A stretch of DNA of 64,000 nt from Campylobacter sp. US33a (lineage in GTDB: Bacteria > Campylobacterota > Campylobacteria > Campylobacterales > Campylobacteraceae): the NCBI RefSeq assembly GCF_004378855.1, contig NZ_RYYL01000001.1, positions 1 to 64,000 of the forward strand. The letters are read 5' to 3'. This document shows positions 36,052 through 45,804 of this stretch, piece after piece. The notes below the pieces were generated by a model that saw nothing but the letters and a program-made list of their open reading frames with translations, was not told the DNA's origin and did not search any database. Every line of letters starts with the position of its first letter. Position 1 is the stretch's first letter. The position numbers were made by a program, and so were the translations under genes.

Positions 36052-36243
36052 TTAAATTCCTAGCATTTTTTCAACAGCTTTTATATTTGTGCTATGCACA
36101 TATTTAGCTGTGCGAAGATCACGCATTCTTTTTGCAGGTTTTTTAGTCAAAATATGGCTTCTAAAAGCAGAGCCTCTTTTGATTTTATTTTTACCCACTT
36201 TGAAGCGTTTAACTGCGCTTTTAACGCTTTTCATCTTTGGCAT
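36052..36243 (-). CDS. rpmI: Ribosomal protein L35
   Basis: The start is set at 36243 ([17 protein letters not shown]), the universal N-terminus, with AAAGGA 6 bases upstream; a reading from 36279 would add a non-conserved leader. The 63-residue, strongly basic protein ends [20 protein letters not shown]. Transcribed together with rplT. The 93-base rpmI-rplT gap has no obvious L20 autoregulatory mimic. Confidence 0.96.
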   Translation of the reverse strand: MPKMKSVKSAVKRFKVGKNKIKRGSAFRSHILTKKPAKRMRDLRTAKYVHSTNIKAVEKMLGI

Positions 36244-36341
36244 ACGCTTTCCTTTCGGATAAATTTTAAATTTTTTCAAAAAGAAAAGCTAAATACTAGC
36301 AAATTTTTGCTTTTTAAATTCTGAATTTAAGATGTTATTTT

Positions 36342-36356
36342 TGGCACAACTTTTGC
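36342..36356 (+). promoter_or_regulatory. Sigma-54 promoter (near-consensus)
   Basis: TGGCAC-AACTT-TTGC matches the RpoN consensus at every defined position, with GG (36343-36344) and GC (36355-36356) separated by 10 bases. Transcription would start near 36368, 35 bases before the ATG of the following gene, which implies flagellar-type regulation. Confidence 0.9.
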
Positions 36357-36402
36357 TTATAGCTTGAAAGCAATATTTTTGAAAAAAAAGAGTGAATATT
36401 TT

Positions 36403-37545
36403 ATGATTTTAGAAGCAAAAAATTCTTATACAAATTTAAATTCTATTAATTTTGCACAAAATTATAATTTTAGCAGCCAAAACAAACAAAATCAAGTGGA
36501 GCAAACATCTGATTTTATTATTCATAATTATAAAATCACTTATGCAAGCGAATTTGGTTTTCGAACTGATGAAAATGGAATTTTTGATAAAGATTTAAAT
36601 AAAATTTCTCAAATTCCGCAAAGCTATGATTTGGATATAAAGAGTGTTAGACTTATTTCTAAAGAACTTTTAAAGCAAGATGAAATGCTCAATTATAATA
36701 AAATTGATCTTCCTCAAATTTTAAATCATTATTATTCTAGCTTAAAAGCTTTAAATTCTGAATTTGAACAAAATGGCGAGCAGTATTTAACTCGTGAGCA
36801 AATTTCTTCTTTAGTGCAAGGTTTTTCAACTCAAGATGGGATGCAAAATTCTGAAATTAAGCGAATTTATAATGATTTAAATGAGTTAAAAACAGCACTT
36901 AAACAAACCAGAAATCTTAATGTATTAAATTTGGATAATAAAATCATTAATTTTAATTTTGATTCAGCTATTAACAATACAGCCGATAATAATTTTATCA
37001 AGCCTTACTTGTCAAAAAATTCTAGTGTTGCCAAATCAGGTCTTTTTTTAAATTTTATTTATCAAGATTTAAAAAGTCAAAATGAAAATAAAGCAAATTT
37101 TTTTATGAATCCTGTTGAATTAAGTCTTAACGCACATAAAGATTTTTATAATTTACTTGACAATAAAAATTCTTTCGAAGAATTTATCAAGGAACAAAAT
37201 AAGGAAAAAATGAGCTTTGATCTTTATCTTTATGTTAATGGTGTGGATAAAAATAGTGTTGCTGATGATAAGCTTGCTTTATTATTTCAACAATATGTTA
37301 ATTATCAACATAATATTAATTTACAAGATTTTGCAAATTCAAGCTCCATTTTTGGACTTTATATGCAAGAATCTTTGGAAAATTTTTCTCAAATCAAGCA
37401 AGAATATTCCACTCAAAATGATGAAGAAAAACTTATTAAAGCTAATGAAAATAAAAGTCAAGCGATGGATTATTTTTTAAATCACAGAAAAAAACAAGCA
37501 GGGTTAAATAAAATTTTAAATTCTTATCTTCAAGCTATGGCATAA
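36403..37545 (+). CDS. Sigma-54-controlled protein of unknown function (Cj0243-like)
   Basis: The start is placed at ATG 36403; a TTG at 36364 lies before the expected transcription start and is excluded. The 380-residue product is Asn/Gln/Lys/Phe-rich and has no membrane segment, signal peptide or recognised domain. It ends with a basic helix (NHRKKQAGLNKILNSYLQAMA). Control by RpoN, like the hook genes elsewhere in the window, suggests it is co-regulated with flagella and may be a secreted or structural accessory. Unrelated to the neighbouring rpmI and nifS. Confidence 0.8.
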   Translation: MILEAKNSYTNLNSINFAQNYNFSSQNKQNQVEQTSDFIIHNYKITYASEFGFRTDENGIFDKDLNKISQIPQSYDLDIKSVRLISKELLKQDEMLNYNKIDLPQILNHYYSSLKALNSEFEQNGEQYLTREQISSLVQGFSTQDGMQNSEIKRIYNDLNELKTALKQTRNLNVLNLDNKIINFNFDSAINNTADNNFIKPYLSKNSSVAKSGLFLNFIYQDLKSQNENKANFFMNPVELSLNAHKDFYNLLDNKNSFEEFIKEQNKEKMSFDLYLYVNGVDKNSVADDKLALLFQQYVNYQHNINLQDFANSSSIFGLYMQESLENFSQIKQEYSTQNDEEKLIKANENKSQAMDYFLNHRKKQAGLNKILNSYLQAMA

Positions 37546-37623
37546 AACTTAAGTTTTTTGTATTATAATTTTTAAACTTATTTTTATATTTTTTTGTTAT
37601 TATCCCCAAAAAAAGATAAAAAA

Positions 37624-37640
37624 TATCCTAATTAAGGATA
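37624..37640. promoter_or_regulatory. Palindrome before nifS
   Basis: TATCCT-AATTA-AGGATA, a perfect 6-bp inverted repeat with a five-base spacer ending 5 bases before the nifS ribosome site. It may be an operator or an mRNA hairpin controlling nifS; see findings. Confidence 0.5.
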
Positions 37641-37646
37641 AGTTAA

Positions 37647-38837
<1,191 letters not shown>

Positions 38838-38849
38838 TAAGGAAAAAAT

Positions 38850-39821
38850 ATGGCAAAAAATAATTTAATAGGTGGTTCCATTTGGGATGAATACTCACAA
38901 AAGGTTCAAGATAGAATGAATAATCCACAACATATGGGAGAATTTACCGAAGAAGATGCTAAAAATCGCAACGCTAAGCTTATAGTAGCTGATTTTGGTG
39001 CAGAAAGTTGTGGTGATGCGGTAAGACTTTTTTGGCTTGTGGATGAAAAAACCGATAAAATCATCGATGCGAAATTTAAAAGCTTTGGTTGTGGCACTGC
39101 TATAGCAAGTAGCGATACAATGGTTGATCTTTGTATAGGAAAAACGGTAGATGAAGCGGTAAAAATTACTAATTTAGATGTAGAATTTGCGATGCGTGAT
39201 AACCCTGAAACTCCAGCCGTTCCACCACAAAAAATGCATTGTTCTGTTATGGCTTATGATGTAATTAAACAAGCTGCAGCACATTATAAAGGTGTTGATC
39301 CAGAACATTTTGAAGATGAAATTATGGTTTGTGAGTGTGCTAGAGTAAGCCTTGGAACAATTAAAGAAGTAATAAGACTAAATGATTTACACACAGTAGA
39401 AGAAATCACTCAATACACTAAAGCAGGGGCTTTTTGTAAATCTTGTGTTAAGCCTGGCGGACATGAAAAAAGAGATTATTATCTTGTAGATATTTTGGCA
39501 CAAACTAGGGCTGAAATGGATAAAGAAAAACTTAAAAATGCAAGTAAAAACGATGTAGCTTTTGATGAGATGACTTTAGTAGGTCAGTTAAAGGCGGTAG
39601 AGACAGTTTTAGATGCTGAAATTCGCCCTATGCTTCATGGAGACGGTGGGGATTTAGAGGTTATTGATATACAAAAGGCTGAAGGTGCGGCAATTGATAT
39701 ATATATCCGATATCTTGGTGCTTGTAGTGGGTGTTCTAGTGGAAGCGGTGCGACACTTTATGCTATTGAAACTGTCTTACAAGAAGAACTTAGCCCTAAT
39801 ATCCGTGTGATGCCTGTTTGA
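38850..39821 (+). CDS. nifU: Fe-S scaffold protein NifU (three-domain type)
   Basis: Assembles Fe-S clusters with NifS. The 323 residues contain an IscU-like N-terminal domain (Cys in ESCGDAV, FGCGTA and MHCSVMA), a central [2Fe-2S] ferredoxin-like Cys-rich domain (VCECARVS ... FCKSCVKPGG), and a C-terminal NFU domain with CSGCSSG near residue 295. This full-length form is the nitrogen-fixation-type scaffold reused as the general one in Epsilonproteobacteria, which lack the usual isc/suf sets. Confidence 0.97.
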   Translation: MAKNNLIGGSIWDEYSQKVQDRMNNPQHMGEFTEEDAKNRNAKLIVADFGAESCGDAVRLFWLVDEKTDKIIDAKFKSFGCGTAIASSDTMVDLCIGKTVDEAVKITNLDVEFAMRDNPETPAVPPQKMHCSVMAYDVIKQAAAHYKGVDPEHFEDEIMVCECARVSLGTIKEVIRLNDLHTVEEITQYTKAGAFCKSCVKPGGHEKRDYYLVDILAQTRAEMDKEKLKNASKNDVAFDEMTLVGQLKAVETVLDAEIRPMLHGDGGDLEVIDIQKAEGAAIDIYIRYLGACSGCSSGSGATLYAIETVLQEELSPNIRVMPV

Positions 39822-39849
39822 TTTTTTGATTTAATTTAAATTGAGTAAA

Positions 39850-39876
39850 AATTCACCGGAAAGCTACCGGTGAATT
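39850..39876. terminator. Terminator between nifU and the methyltransferase gene
   Basis: AATTCACCGG (39850-39859) pairs perfectly with CCGGTGAATT (39867-39876) around a 7-base loop, one of the more GC-rich stems in the window. It serves converging transcripts ending at 39821 and 39882. Confidence 0.75.
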
Positions 39877-39881
39877 GAAGA

Positions 39882-41423
39882 TTAAATAATTTTTAGCTTT
39901 TTAAATACAGCCAACCAAGTTTTTAATTTCTTAGCTTGTTTTTCAAGTTCAGCTTTCATTTCTTCTTTTGGAATTTCTTTACCATCTTTGATGATACCTT
40001 CATTTTTCTCTTGTAGAACATTAGCTACAAATTCAACCCAATCTTTTTCTTTGTCTTTTAGAGTTGAAGCATAAACAAACATAAGATCAAGTTGATTTAA
40101 TGAAATTGCTTCTCCTGTTACTGGACTGATAAGGTGATTAATAAATCCAAAAGTTTCTGTACTTCTTTCAAGGATATATTTATTAAGCTTTTGAGTATGG
40201 TTTTGTGCTTTTTCTATAGTTGCCTCATCTTGTGCAAGTTTGATATAGTCTTTTGAGCTAAGTGCAATTAAAGCTTCAAGAAGTTCAATTAAGTTTACTT
40301 CTCTTTTTAGAGTTTTTTCCAAACTTACTTTGATATCTTTAAGCAATTTAGGTTCATTATCTTGAAGTATTTCAAATAATGGAGTGTAGAAGTCTTTATT
40401 AAGATCCAAAGTACCTTTATAAGTTTGAATGCTATAATTTGCTTCGGATAATGGAATGGTAAGCACAATTCTTAAATCAAGCATTTCTCTTTCCCATTCA
40501 GCATCATTAAGTCTTACGGCACCTTTTACCCAATAATCTGATCTTAAATTGTTAGCAAAAATTAAATCTTTTAACATTTCGTAAAGCTCTTGATTATAAG
40601 CTACTTTTGCTAATAATTCTCTTTCTTCTTTAGAAAGTTGGATATTTGTTAAATGATCGTTAAAATTTGCATAAGATGCAAAATTAAGTTTCGCGTTATT
40701 TCCAAGTTCTTTTGATATTTCCAAGAAATCAAAAGCATATTGATGCTCATTTAAAAGTTCGTGAGCAAGATAGTTATCATCCATTCTTTGTAAAGTTTGA
40801 AGCATTCCTATAACTCTTGGGCTTTTAATAACTTCTGTTGATGGAAGAGAAACCAGTTCGCTAACAAAATTAAGTCCTTCTCTAGCTCTAATCGAACTTG
40901 CTTTTCCGCCAGCTGTTAGATTGGTTGAATACGCTCTTAATAAATTTCTAAAAGGAGTTACAGAACCCCATCCTGCTTGGCAATTATAGCTAATGTAGCA
41001 AACTCCGCCTATTGATAAGTTTTTGTGAATGAAAGCAGTAATTTGCTCTCTAACTTTTGGAGAAACCCAGCTATAAATTCCATGTAAAGCGATGAAGTCA
41101 AATTTAGGCAAATCATCTCTTTGAAGCAATTCTTCAAAAGAATCATCGAAAATATTGACAGAAGCTCCTGAAATATCGGCCATATTTTTTGCAAAAGCCG
41201 CTTGAGAAGGATTAAAGTCTGTTCCGTACCAATTTACATTTGTGCTTGCAGCATTAAAGTTAAGACTAATACCTTGACCAAAACCTAATTCGCAAGCATT
41301 TTCTATTTTTGGTGGTAAAAGTTTATGTGCTAAAAAGCAAAGTTTAATCCTAAGTGGATTAAGCATTTTACAGTATCCTCTAGTGTAGTTGATATCTGTT
41401 ACATATCCTTGATTCCAATTCAT
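39882..41423 (-). CDS. SAM-dependent methyltransferase with regulatory domain
   Basis: The start is at 41423 (MNWNQGYVTDINYTRGY) because AAGGA lies 6 bases upstream. The upstream extension to 41483 is a hydrophobic stretch probably not translated. The N-terminal domain (residues ~30-190) has a Rossmann methyltransferase motif I, ENACELGFGQGISLNF, and FIALHGIYSWVSP as motif IV. A central methyltransferase regulatory domain (about 200-300) and a helical C-terminus follow. The same three-part order occurs in rickettsial outer-membrane-protein lysine methyltransferases, so a protein-methylating role is possible. Stands alone between nifU and a divergent gene. Confidence 0.82.
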   Translation of the reverse strand: MNWNQGYVTDINYTRGYCKMLNPLRIKLCFLAHKLLPPKIENACELGFGQGISLNFNAASTNVNWYGTDFNPSQAAFAKNMADISGASVNIFDDSFEELLQRDDLPKFDFIALHGIYSWVSPKVREQITAFIHKNLSIGGVCYISYNCQAGWGSVTPFRNLLRAYSTNLTAGGKASSIRAREGLNFVSELVSLPSTEVIKSPRVIGMLQTLQRMDDNYLAHELLNEHQYAFDFLEISKELGNNAKLNFASYANFNDHLTNIQLSKEERELLAKVAYNQELYEMLKDLIFANNLRSDYWVKGAVRLNDAEWEREMLDLRIVLTIPLSEANYSIQTYKGTLDLNKDFYTPLFEILQDNEPKLLKDIKVSLEKTLKREVNLIELLEALIALSSKDYIKLAQDEATIEKAQNHTQKLNKYILERSTETFGFINHLISPVTGEAISLNQLDLMFVYASTLKDKEKDWVEFVANVLQEKNEGIIKDGKEIPKEEMKAELEKQAKKLKTWLAVFKKLKII

Positions 41424-41596
41424 AATCATTCCTTTTTGAATAAAATCTACGCTCAAAAGTATAACCAATAAGAAATTAAACATAAATAAAATAATTTTCT
41501 TTTTTATTTTTGATTTATTTTATATCTTTTTTATATCTTTTTTATATCTTTTTTATTAGAATGCTTTATTTGCAGCTTTTTAAGGAGTTTATGCCT

Positions 41597-42808
41597 ATGA
41601 GAAAAAAACTTTTTGGTATGATAATTTTTGTTTTAATTTTATTATATTTCATACAAATTTATTTTATGGGTTTGATGAATGAAAAAATTGTCACGCAAAT
41701 ACTTAATGAAAAGCGTTTTTTTCAAGTTCAAAATATAAATTATCAAAAAGGTTTTTTTAATTCTCATTTAGAATTTGATATTTTTTTAAAACAGGAAGAA
41801 TTTGATTTTTTAAGTCCAAATTTAGAAAATTATCCCTTACATATGAAATTAGAAATTTCACATAATATCTTTTCTAAAAATACTTTTTTAGGTGTTTTAG
41901 AAAATACTTCTAAAGATTTTGAAGCTATTTTAGAGGATAATATAATTGCGAAAATTAATGCTAAATTTTTTCCTTTTATGAAAAATGATATTTTGATTTC
42001 TCTTCCAAGTATTGATTTTTCAGATGATATGGCGGTTTTAAAGCTTGATAAAATGGATATTGTAATAAATTTAGATGAAACTAAAATCTATACATTAGGA
42101 CTTAAAATTAATAAATTACAATTTTCAAGCAATCAAGATGATATTATTTTAACTGATTTATCCTATGATGAAAAATTTAAAGAAGGTATCGAAATTAATA
42201 ATTTTGGTAAAGATTTAAAATTTGGAAATTCAAGTTTATCTTTAAAGCAAATACAGATACAAAAGAGTAAGATAGAGGATTTGCTCATTAGTTTTTCTAG
42301 TAGTAAAAATGATATCAGTGCGCCGACTTTTGATTTAAATTTGGATTTAAAAATAAAAAGTTTGATACTTAAAAATGATATTTTTCCTATGTTTGAAGGA
42401 AATTTTCAAAATATATTTTTAAATTTGGAAATTGATAAAATTTCAAAAAAAGCTTATGAAGATTTTATTATGCAAAAAACTATGGATATAAAGGTTTTGA
42501 TCCGCGAATTTTTGTCTTTTAATCCTTTTGTTAAACTTAATAATTTCAGCTTTTCTAAAAATGAGAATAAATTCATATCAAAGGCGGATGCAAAATTAAG
42601 TTTAGATGGTTATAAGGTCAATGTTCATGCACAAAGTGATGTTGGGGTGGGAGAATTTTTCCCTATTTTAAATTTAACTGAAGGATTTTTTATCGAAAAA
42701 GATGGGAAATTTTATCTTGATCTAAAGGCTAATACTATGATTAGAGGTGAAGAGAGTATGGAACTTAATGGCAAAAGCTATGCTTTGGAAGGTTTGGTGA
42801 TTGATTGA
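41597..42808 (+). CDS. YdgA/DUF945-like protein, membrane anchored
   Basis: About 403 residues. The start is ATG 41597 (AAGGAG 9 bases upstream); ATG 41591 is also possible but only 3 bases from the site. One N-terminal helix (LFGMIIFVLILLYFIQIYF) anchors a periplasmic body of beta-rich, Asp/Asn/Lys-rich sequence (about residues 30-400). The order of segments, ending MIRGEESMELNGKSY, is similar to DUF945 (YdgA) proteins of unknown function. Overlaps the rarA start by one base, so expression is coupled. Confidence 0.7.
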   Translation: MRKKLFGMIIFVLILLYFIQIYFMGLMNEKIVTQILNEKRFFQVQNINYQKGFFNSHLEFDIFLKQEEFDFLSPNLENYPLHMKLEISHNIFSKNTFLGVLENTSKDFEAILEDNIIAKINAKFFPFMKNDILISLPSIDFSDDMAVLKLDKMDIVINLDETKIYTLGLKINKLQFSSNQDDIILTDLSYDEKFKEGIEINNFGKDLKFGNSSLSLKQIQIQKSKIEDLLISFSSSKNDISAPTFDLNLDLKIKSLILKNDIFPMFEGNFQNIFLNLEIDKISKKAYEDFIMQKTMDIKVLIREFLSFNPFVKLNNFSFSKNENKFISKADAKLSLDGYKVNVHAQSDVGVGEFFPILNLTEGFFIEKDGKFYLDLKANTMIRGEESMELNGKSYALEGLVID

Positions 42809-43992
42809 TGAGTTTGGCTTTAGAATTTCGGCCTAAAAATTTAAACGAAATTTTAGGACAATATGAACTCGTTGAGGTTTTTAAAAAATTCATTACCATG
42901 CAAAAACTGCCACATAGTTTGTTTTATGGCGTGGCAGGCTCTGGAAAAACGAGTTTTGCAAGGGCGGTAGCTAAGGAATTTGGCTTAGATTTTTTTGAAT
43001 TCGATGGAGGTAATTTTAAGCTTGAAGAATTAAGAAAGATTTTGGATAATTACAAAAATAGTCTTTACAAGCCCCTAATTTTCATCGATGAGATTCATCG
43101 TCTTAGCAAAACTCAGCAAGAAATGCTTTTGATTCCTATGGAAAATTATCGATGTATTATTATAGGTGCAAGCACCGAAAATCCTTATTTTGTTTTAAGT
43201 TCTGGCATTAGAAGTCGTTCTATGCTTTTTGAATTTTTGCCTTTGGGAGCAAAGGAATTAGAGATTTTACTTTCAAGAGTGCAAGAAAAATTAAAATTTG
43301 AGCTTGAAGATGAGGCTAGGAATTTTTTGCTTAAAAGTTCTGATGCTAGGGCAATGTTAAATTTATTGGAATTTGCTTTGGTTTTGGATAAACAAAATAT
43401 TACTTTGGCAAATTTAAAAAAACTTCGCAATGGGGTAAATAGCGAGGGTGTGAGTTCTAAAGATACGCATTATCTTTTAGCAAGTGCGATGATAAAAAGT
43501 CTTAGGGGAAGTGATGTGGATGCGGCGATTTATTATCTTGCAAGGCTGATTGATGGGGGAGAGAGTGCTGATTTCATCGCTAGGCGTTTGGTGATTTTTG
43601 CAAGTGAAGATGTGGGAAATGCTGATCCTAATGCCTTAAATTTAGCGGTTTCAACCCTAAATGCGGTAAAAAATATAGGCTATCCTGAAGCAAGAATTAT
43701 ACTTGCACAATGCGTGGTGTATTTAGCCGGTGCGGTTAAATCAAATTCAAGCTATATGGCTATTAATGATGCGCTTAGTTTTGTCAAAAACAATCCACCG
43801 CTTGAAATACCAAATTATCTAAACAACAATCACATAGAAAGGAAAAACTATCTTTATCCCCATGATTTTGGTGGTTGGGTAGAGCAAAAATATCTTAGTA
43901 GGGATTTGAAATTTTATCATAGCGATGGTTTGGGTGATGAAAAAAGGCTTTTGGAAAATTTAAATAAAATGAAAAATTGTTTTAAGAGATGA
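42808..43992 (+). CDS. rarA: Replication-associated AAA ATPase RarA (MgsA)
   Basis: Clamp-loader-like ATPase acting at stalled replication forks. The start ATG 42808 overlaps the preceding stop (TGATG). The 394 residues hold Walker A GVAGSGKTSFA near residue 45, Walker B LIFIDEIHRL near residue 90, and sensor-1 IIGASTENP. The C-terminal MgsA part (about 210-394) has RRLVIFASEDVGNADPNAL and DFGGWVEQKYL. Confidence 0.95.
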   Translation: MSLALEFRPKNLNEILGQYELVEVFKKFITMQKLPHSLFYGVAGSGKTSFARAVAKEFGLDFFEFDGGNFKLEELRKILDNYKNSLYKPLIFIDEIHRLSKTQQEMLLIPMENYRCIIIGASTENPYFVLSSGIRSRSMLFEFLPLGAKELEILLSRVQEKLKFELEDEARNFLLKSSDARAMLNLLEFALVLDKQNITLANLKKLRNGVNSEGVSSKDTHYLLASAMIKSLRGSDVDAAIYYLARLIDGGESADFIARRLVIFASEDVGNADPNALNLAVSTLNAVKNIGYPEARIILAQCVVYLAGAVKSNSSYMAINDALSFVKNNPPLEIPNYLNNNHIERKNYLYPHDFGGWVEQKYLSRDLKFYHSDGLGDEKRLLENLNKMKNCFKR

Positions 43993-44008
43993 AATTATCT
44001 CTTAAAAT

Positions 44009-45283
44009 TTAAAAATGGTAATTTGCCTCAAGTCTAACTGTATTTTTGTCCCCGTTTTCATATTTAGCATCGGTACTTACATAAGAATACCAAGCTTCAA
44101 AAGAGAGTTTTGGCGAGTATTGATAACTTGCTCTTGCAACGGCTTCCATTTTCTCACCTCCTCTATAACGAAGAGTAGTTAAATCGCTGCTTTTTGTTCC
44201 GCCATAAACAAAATCAGCACCCAAGCGAAAGCTTTCATTGAAAGTGTATCCAGCACTTATAAAACCGAAAATATTTCTTCCCACATCGCCATTTAACTTA
44301 GAGCCATCGGTATAAAAAATTTCTTCTCCGCCAAGATCTAAATTGCCTTTATCTTCAAGAACTTGTATCGTTAATGCTTTATCATCACCATAATACACGC
44401 CACCTAAACTTGCATCCCAGCCATAAACTTCGATAGAGCCTTTGAGCACAAAAAGATTTCCATCATCAAAACCAAGATGATCTTTTAGGGAATTATCAAT
44501 GTGATTACCAAGATAAGCACCTTCTAATTTCCAATTTACATGATTAAATAATAAAGTATCATAGCTTATATCGGCAGCATAAAATAAAGCATTATCATTT
44601 AAATACGAAAGCCAAATTTGTGAATTTAAAGAACCTTCGCCTAATTTATAACTTCCTAAGGCTGCCACGCCGTAGAGATTTTCTCCAAATAAATCAGCTA
44701 AAATTTTGCCATTCGCATTAAAAACAGCGTGTCCATCATTCCATAAATCACCTTCTTGCTCATCGATACCAAAACTATCAAAGACAAAAGCACTTAAGGT
44801 AAGTCCATCAAAGCTATTATTAAACACCTTAATACCTGTTCCAACTAGACCATCGATGCTATTATCTGTCCAAATGGTGTTAAGCTGTTGCTTACCAGCG
44901 ATTATGCTTGTAGCAAGGTTTTCATTGGTGTAAGTTAAGTATAACTGACGCACATTTAAAGTATCCTGCGTACTGCTTACGCTATTTGCTCCAAAACCAC
45001 CATCTTTTGCGGTATAACTAAGTTGGATAAAAGCTTTGAAATTATCTGCTATACTAGCACCAAAATTTATTTGTGCTTTGTAGTTATGAGTTTGTTTATC
45101 TTTGATATAGCCTGCGCCAACTTCGTCAGTAAAACCTCTTGTGTAATCCCCGCTAGCACTATCATAGCGATATCTTAAAACCCCAGATATATCAACATCT
45201 TTTATAGCTTCTTCTAAAGGCAGGGCGTAAGAATTTGTAAATAAAACCAAAGTGGCACATAAACTAAGTTTCAATTTTTTCAT
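44009..45283 (-). CDS. MOMP-family outer-membrane porin
   Basis: The 424-residue protein has a signal peptide ([20 protein letters not shown]). The mature start [21 protein letters not shown] is the hallmark of Campylobacter PorA/MOMP. Many further segments match, such as [36 protein letters not shown] and [22 protein letters not shown], ending in the beta-barrel terminus VRLEANYHF. It forms trimeric diffusion channels. The short helix-free signal and placement beside the P450 genes rather than dnaJ suggest a paralog, but I cannot exclude that it is the only porA. Confidence 0.9.
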   Translation of the reverse strand: MKKLKLSLCATLVLFTNSYALPLEEAIKDVDISGVLRYRYDSASGDYTRGFTDEVGAGYIKDKQTHNYKAQINFGASIADNFKAFIQLSYTAKDGGFGANSVSSTQDTLNVRQLYLTYTNENLATSIIAGKQQLNTIWTDNSIDGLVGTGIKVFNNSFDGLTLSAFVFDSFGIDEQEGDLWNDGHAVFNANGKILADLFGENLYGVAALGSYKLGEGSLNSQIWLSYLNDNALFYAADISYDTLLFNHVNWKLEGAYLGNHIDNSLKDHLGFDDGNLFVLKGSIEVYGWDASLGGVYYGDDKALTIQVLEDKGNLDLGGEEIFYTDGSKLNGDVGRNIFGFISAGYTFNESFRLGADFVYGGTKSSDLTTLRYRGGEKMEAVARASYQYSPKLSFEAWYSYVSTDAKYENGDKNTVRLEANYHF

Positions 45284-45310
45284 ATTTTTCCTTGTTTTTT
45301 AAATTTTCTG

Positions 45311-45316
45311 ATTATA
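45311..45316 (-). promoter_or_regulatory. -10 box for the MOMP porin
   Basis: Read on the minus strand TCATATAATCAG contains TATAAT 27 bases before the porin ATG. The 167-base gap upstream to the next gene holds this promoter and a G-rich patch but no other recognisable element. Confidence 0.6.
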
Positions 45317-45450
45317 TGAAAATAAACTTAAAAATTTGTAAATTTTTGATTTTTATTATCATTTATTGAATTTTAAATTTTCAAAATTTTCTCTTAAGTC
45401 TAGGTATATTTTTAAATAAAACTTGACATACCCATCCCCATCAATTTAGG

Positions 45451-45804
45451 TTAAATTTGTTTTCCTACTGTTTGTTTATCAAGTTTTTTTGAAAGATAAA
45501 GATCTACTATAGGCTGTTCTCTGCGATTAGCTCTTTTGCAATGATCTTTTTGAAAAAAATCAGTCAGTTTTATAACAAATTTTGCCCATTTTTTGTGGCG
45601 ATTGCGCCAAGCATGAGATGAGATAGACTCACAAGCATAGCCATTGAAAATCGTTGCATTGACAAAATGATCTAAAGCTCTTACTCCTTGTCTTACGCGT
45701 TTAACGCTTCCAAAAGTTCCAACGATAACAATGAGTAAATATCCAAGTATTGCTAAAGGTACTAAGGCACAAAGTAAAATTGTTCCAGCTAATCTTTCTT
45801 TCAT
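45451..45804 (-). CDS. Small membrane protein linked to P450 (Cj1410-like)
   Basis: The 117-residue protein has one long N-terminal hydrophobic helix (residues ~8-30) and a basic, cysteine- and histidine-containing tail (YACESISSHAWRNRHKKWAKF, KDHCKRANRREQ). No known domain is evident. It overlaps the P450 stop by 4 bases (ATGA). This gene pair is also adjacent in C. jejuni, by memory, so a function tied to the P450 such as anchoring or electron supply is possible but not shown. Confidence 0.78.
   Translation of the reverse strand: MKERLAGTILLCALVPLAILGYLLIVIVGTFGSVKRVRQGVRALDHFVNATIFNGYACESISSHAWRNRHKKWAKFVIKLTDFFQKDHCKRANRREQPIVDLYLSKKLDKQTVGKQI

Noticed and set aside
45420-45450. G-rich patch upstream of the porin as a regulatory G-quadruplex
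   Set aside because: Only two short G runs (GGGG and GGG) on the minus strand, too few for a quadruplex.
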